From positions 1-7,800 of the forward strand of contig JBAXKB010000050.1 in the NCBI GenBank assembly GCA_037137575.1: a stretch of DNA of 7,800 bases, read 5' to 3'. Below the pieces are notes generated by a model that worked only from the letters and a program-made list of their open reading frames with translations, searched no databases and was not told the origin of the DNA. This document shows positions 5,041-7,800 of the stretch, piece after piece (within the stretch, counting starts at the first letter, position 1; each line of letters begins with the position of its first letter). Source of the DNA: UBA5976 sp037137575 (GTDB taxonomy: Bacteria > Actinomycetota > Actinomycetes > S36-B12 > UBA5976). The translations under genes were made by a program, and so were the position numbers.

Positions 5041-5123
5041 CCTACACAATTCACACAGGCATAGTTTTCAACAGGATCTCAAGCTTGCTGGCAGTGCCTG
5101 CGATTTGTTTGCACGATTAGGCA
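5041..5123 (+). other. Short intergenic region upstream of yraN
   Basis: This 83-nt stretch between the RTX terminator and yraN must carry the promoter of the yraN-yifB-dprA operon. TTGCTG (5085-5090) is a possible -35, but no good -10 lies at the right distance. The palindrome CAAGCTTG (5080-5087) and the small inverted repeat GGCA-G-TGCC (5090-5098) are visible; neither is convincing as an operator. Confidence 0.4.
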
Positions 5124-5486
5124 ATGACGATTGCAGCGAAGCAGCTTGGTAATTTTGGCGAGCAATTAGCTTGTGAATTTTTGCAAGGTCAGGGTTATGA
5201 AATTTTGGCTCGCAATTGGCGGGCAAATCGTGTTGAGCTCGACATTGTTGCGTGGGTAGATTCCACTTTAGTTTTTTGTGAAGTCAAAACTCGGCGCTCT
5301 ACTCGTCATGGACTGCCAATTGAAGCGGTAACTGCGCAGAAGTTAATGCACCTTAGGATCGCTGCCTTGTCTTGGCTCTCGCAAAATCGAGTTGCTCATA
5401 AACAGATTCGCTTTGATGTAATCGGAATCATTGCAAGCGGGCGAGCAGTGCCAATTATTGATCACGTGCAAGGTATCCAAACATGA
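5124..5486 (+). CDS. yraN: YraN / UPF0102 nuclease-fold protein
   Basis: The 120 residues match the UPF0102 family in length and pattern: LGNFGEQLACEFLQGQGYEILARNW, then a restriction-endonuclease-like core with Glu38-x-Asp40 (RVELDIVA) and Glu53-Val-Lys55 (FCEVKTRR), and RFDVIGI near the end. These make a PD-(D/E)xK-type active-site arrangement, with Glu13 as a further conserved acid. The usual RRGEIDLVA reads NRVELDIVA here, with the Gly before Glu replaced by Val. The family's biochemical role is not settled; a Holliday-junction-resolvase-like fold has been noted. The ATG at 5124 has only a close, weak AGG before it. The gene opens a new transcription unit after the RTX terminator and overlaps yifB by 4 nt (ATGA), so it belongs with yifB and dprA, as in other actinobacteria. 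Confidence 0.93.
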   Translation: MTIAAKQLGNFGEQLACEFLQGQGYEILARNWRANRVELDIVAWVDSTLVFCEVKTRRSTRHGLPIEAVTAQKLMHLRIAALSWLSQNRVAHKQIRFDVIGIIASGRAVPIIDHVQGIQT

Positions 5487-6997
5487 GCCTTGCCAAAGCG
5501 CACGGCGCAATAATCACTGGTGTAAGTGGGCTGGTAGTAACCATCGAGGCGTATTTGAGTCAGGGTTTGCCAGGTTTAACTTTGGTGGGCCTTGCTGATA
5601 CCGCAGTTGGCGAATCTCGCGACCGGGTTCGCGCCGCAATTCAAAATTCAAAGCTAGCGTGGCCCGGTGAACGCCGAATAACTATTGGCCTCTCCCCAGC
5701 ATCGGTTCATAAACGTGGAGCCATGCTTGATTTGGGTATCGCCTTAGCCCTTCTTGCTGCGCATCAGCAAATTCCAGAGCGACTCGATGTTGCGGCGATC
5801 GGCGAGCTGTCCCTGGACGGAACAGTTAATGAGGTACGTGGCGCGTTGGTGGCCGCGCTTGCTGCCCGAAATGCTGGCATTGAAATACTTCTCCTGCCGC
5901 ATACTCAAGTGGCTGAAGCCGAACTCGTTCCGGGCATAAAAGTTATCGGCGTTAGTTCGCTAAATGATGCGGTGGCATTTTTTAGAGGTGAATCTTTTGC
6001 TGTTCCAGAAGTGGGCCCACAAAGTTTTGTTTCGCCAAGCAGTTCAGATTTAAGTGATGTTCGCGGTCAACCTGATGCCCGATTGGCGCTTGAACTCGCT
6101 GCAGCTGGTGGGCATCACTTGGCAATGGTTGGCAGTCCGGGCGTTGGCAAAACCATGCTTGCCTCGCGCCTTCCGAGTTTGCTACCAGAATTACCAGATG
6201 ACTTAGCGGTTACGGTAACCGGCATTCATTCCATTGCAGGGCTGCTAAAACCAGGACAAGGTTTAATTCGTGAGGCGCCATTTCAAGCCCCGCACCACAG
6301 CGCCACAGCCACTTCGCTCATTGGTGGGGGAACAAGTCATGTACGCGTTGGTATGGTCACGTTGGCCCATGGGGGAGTTTTGTGTTTGGACGAGGCGGCC
6401 GAATTTCATCGGGTGGTGCTTGACGCGCTGCGGGTACCACTTGAATCTGGCGAGGTAGTAATTTCGCGTTCAGGATTCACCAGCAGATTGCCAGCGCGCT
6501 TTCAGCTGGTTTTGGCGGCAAATCCGTGCCCGTGTGGAATGTTTGTCGATTCTGGCGATCAATGCAGTTGCACACCACAAACTCGCCGCAAATATTTTTC
6601 GCGCTTATCTGGCCCACTTCTTGACCGAGTTGATGTGCGGGTAGCGCTAGCCAAACCAACTATGGCCGATTTCGATCCAGAGCTTGAACCTGAAAATAGC
6701 GCTGTTGTAGCAAGTCGGGTTTTGCAGGCTCGCGAAGTTGCACTGAACCGGTATGCGGGGCAGCCATGGCTGTGTAACGCCGAGGTCCCTGGGCCGATCA
6801 TGCGAAAGCATTTCCCGATCTCATTAGAGGCAATGCGAATGCTTCGCCGAACTTGTGGTGGGCTATCAGCACGAGGAATCGATCGAATTTTCAAACTCGC
6901 CTGGACGATTGCTGATATCAATCACCATGGCCAGCCAACGGCGCAAGATGTGGAACTGGCACTTCACTTGCGAGATGGAGCTGGCCTATGGCAGTAA
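5483..6997 (+). CDS. YifB/ComM family Mg-chelatase-like AAA+ ATPase
   Basis: The 504-residue protein has the complete family architecture. The N-terminal Lon/ChlI-like domain (about 1-170) includes the signature GLADTAVGESRDRVRAA and SPASVHKRGAMLDLGIAL. The AAA+ core follows, with Walker A GSPGVGKT (217-224), HHSATATSLIGGG, and Walker B VLCLDE (299-304). The Cys-rich insert has Cys349, 351, 361 and 363 in ANPCPCG...CSC, a likely metal site. LSGPLLDRVDVRV and the C-terminal Mg-chelatase segment with RGIDRIFKLAWTIADI come next. ComM of Haemophilus and Vibrio is a hexameric helicase that drives branch migration during transformation; the same role is likely here but inferred. The ATG overlaps the yraN stop by 4 nt and the 3' end overlaps dprA by 10 nt. 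Confidence 0.95.
   Translation: MSLAKAHGAIITGVSGLVVTIEAYLSQGLPGLTLVGLADTAVGESRDRVRAAIQNSKLAWPGERRITIGLSPASVHKRGAMLDLGIALALLAAHQQIPERLDVAAIGELSLDGTVNEVRGALVAALAARNAGIEILLLPHTQVAEAELVPGIKVIGVSSLNDAVAFFRGESFAVPEVGPQSFVSPSSSDLSDVRGQPDARLALELAAAGGHHLAMVGSPGVGKTMLASRLPSLLPELPDDLAVTVTGIHSIAGLLKPGQGLIREAPFQAPHHSATATSLIGGGTSHVRVGMVTLAHGGVLCLDEAAEFHRVVLDALRVPLESGEVVISRSGFTSRLPARFQLVLAANPCPCGMFVDSGDQCSCTPQTRRKYFSRLSGPLLDRVDVRVALAKPTMADFDPELEPENSAVVASRVLQAREVALNRYAGQPWLCNAEVPGPIMRKHFPISLEAMRMLRRTCGGLSARGIDRIFKLAWTIADINHHGQPTAQDVELALHLRDGAGLWQ
6977..6980 (+). promoter_or_regulatory. dprA ribosome binding site inside yifB
   Basis: GGAG lies 7 nt before the ATG at 6988, within the last codons of yifB. It supports 6988 as the dprA start and hence the 10-nt overlap of the two genes. 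Confidence 0.75.
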
Positions 6998-7800
6998 CAG
7001 ATGCCGAGCGTCTTGGTCGGGTAGTCATAAGTTCGCTGCTACTTCCAGGTGACGAGCGCATTGGGCTAGCAATCGGGGAGTACGGTGTTGCCGATGCAAT
7101 CAGGCGATGGCAAACGGGTGCCGGTCCAAAACCAATTTGTCAGCGCATTGACGAGGCAGTAGCTAGTGCGCAAGTGGTACTCGATCGCGCTAAATCATCC
7201 GGCTCCCGATTCATAATTCCAACTGATCCAGAGTGGCCGAATCAGTTAGATGATCTCGATCTGCAAACTCCAGTTGGTTTGTGGGTCCGGGGTGAACAAA
7301 ACCTTGCAGAAATTTCCACAGATTCCTTAGCGGTTGTGGGCGCCCGAGCAGCAACTTCATATGGCTCGCGCATTGCATCTGAATTAGGAACTCTGGCTGG
7401 CGACTACGAGCGGTGCGTTGTCTCAGGCGCAGCGTTTGGCGTTGACGCAGCAGCGCATCGAGGCGCACTAGCAGCCGGTGGCACAACGATTGCGGTTCTT
7501 GCGTGTGGTGCTGATGTGTCGTATCCCGCCGCACATCAAGGATTACTTGATCGCATTGCACTTTCTGGCGCTGTTGTAAGTGAAGTTCCACCTGGCACAC
7601 TGGCTCGAAAACAGTATTTCTTGATTCGCAACCGACTTATTGCGGCGCTGGCTAGCCAAACAGTTGTGGTTGAAGCCGCGCTTCGCTCTGGCGCTCTATC
7701 AACTTCAAATTGGGCCAATGCGATTGGTCGGCAAGTGTGGGGTGTGCCTGGCCCAATCACTTCAGCAAGTTCAGCTGGGGTGAATCGCGAAATAGCAACA
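6988..7800 (+). CDS. dprA: DprA, DNA processing protein (3' end outside window)
   Basis: From the ATG at 6988 one frame stays open for 271 codons to the window edge, so the gene is cut by the window, not broken. The product starts MAVTDAERLGRVVISSLLLPGD, with a short helical N-terminal region. The Rossmann-like DprA domain follows from about residue 110: LAVVGARAATSYGSRIA, VVSGAAFGVDAAAHRGALAAGGTTIAVLACGADVSYP (motif core G-x-D-AAAH), SEVPPG, FLIRNRLIAALA, VVVEAALRSGALST and VWGVPGPI. DprA binds incoming single-stranded DNA and loads RecA in transformable bacteria; the family is also present in bacteria not known to take up DNA. The translational overlap with yifB and the GGAG at 6977-6980 fix the start. 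Homologues usually run 300-400 residues, so roughly the last quarter may be missing. Confidence 0.95.
   Translation, partial: MAVTDAERLGRVVISSLLLPGDERIGLAIGEYGVADAIRRWQTGAGPKPICQRIDEAVASAQVVLDRAKSSGSRFIIPTDPEWPNQLDDLDLQTPVGLWVRGEQNLAEISTDSLAVVGARAATSYGSRIASELGTLAGDYERCVVSGAAFGVDAAAHRGALAAGGTTIAVLACGADVSYPAAHQGLLDRIALSGAVVSEVPPGTLARKQYFLIRNRLIAALASQTVVVEAALRSGALSTSNWANAIGRQVWGVPGPITSASSAGVNREIAT

Noticed and set aside
5067..5076. DnaA-box-like motif TTTTCAACA in the gap before yraN
   Set aside because: It is a single imperfect match with no clustered boxes or dnaA/dnaN genes nearby; likely chance.

Overview
The window is a conserved housekeeping stretch from a low- to mid-GC actinobacterium, with all genes on the + strand. 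The call rests on gene order: rpsP-khpA-rimM-trmD-rplS-lepB-rnhB-DUF2469, then yraN-yifB-dprA. This order is typical of Actinomycetota (Mycobacterium tuberculosis has the same genes in the same order). The small DUF2469 protein downstream of rnhB is an actinobacterial marker. Base composition is near balanced and TTA leucine codons are common, unlike Streptomyces or Mycobacterium. A small-genome aquatic lineage (Nanopelagicales-like or similar) would fit, but that is inference.

Left part (1-2059) is translation machinery. The C-terminal tail of ribosomal protein bS16 is followed by the KH-domain RNA-binding protein KhpA, the 30S maturation factor RimM and the tRNA m1G37 methyltransferase TrmD, which are tightly packed or overlapping. 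After a 160-nt gap with a probable promoter and leader comes rplS (bL19). A strong hairpin terminator (2109-2152) closes this unit, and a possible lepB promoter is embedded in its 3' arm.

Middle part (2178-3773) is a short operon: signal peptidase I (lepB), RNase HII (rnhB, 1-nt overlap) and the DUF2469 protein of unknown function.

The odd element is at 3774-5040. It is a monocistronic gene for a Sec-exported protein made almost entirely of 28 uninterrupted RTX-type nonapeptides (a predicted Ca2+-binding beta-roll) with an acidic tail. Upstream lie TTGG boxes spaced exactly 11 bp apart; downstream is a strong intrinsic terminator. At this position M. tuberculosis carries fdhF/fdhD, so the slot between DUF2469 and yraN looks like a place where lineage-specific genes sit.

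Right part (5124-7800) is a DNA-uptake/recombination-type operon: yraN (nuclease-fold UPF0102), yifB/comM (AAA+ ATPase) and dprA (RecA loader, running off the window end). The genes are joined by 4-nt and 10-nt overlaps.

I did not find RNA genes, CRISPR arrays, insertion sequences, attachment sites or an obvious undescribed system. The RTX gene and its phased upstream boxes are the parts most worth a second look.
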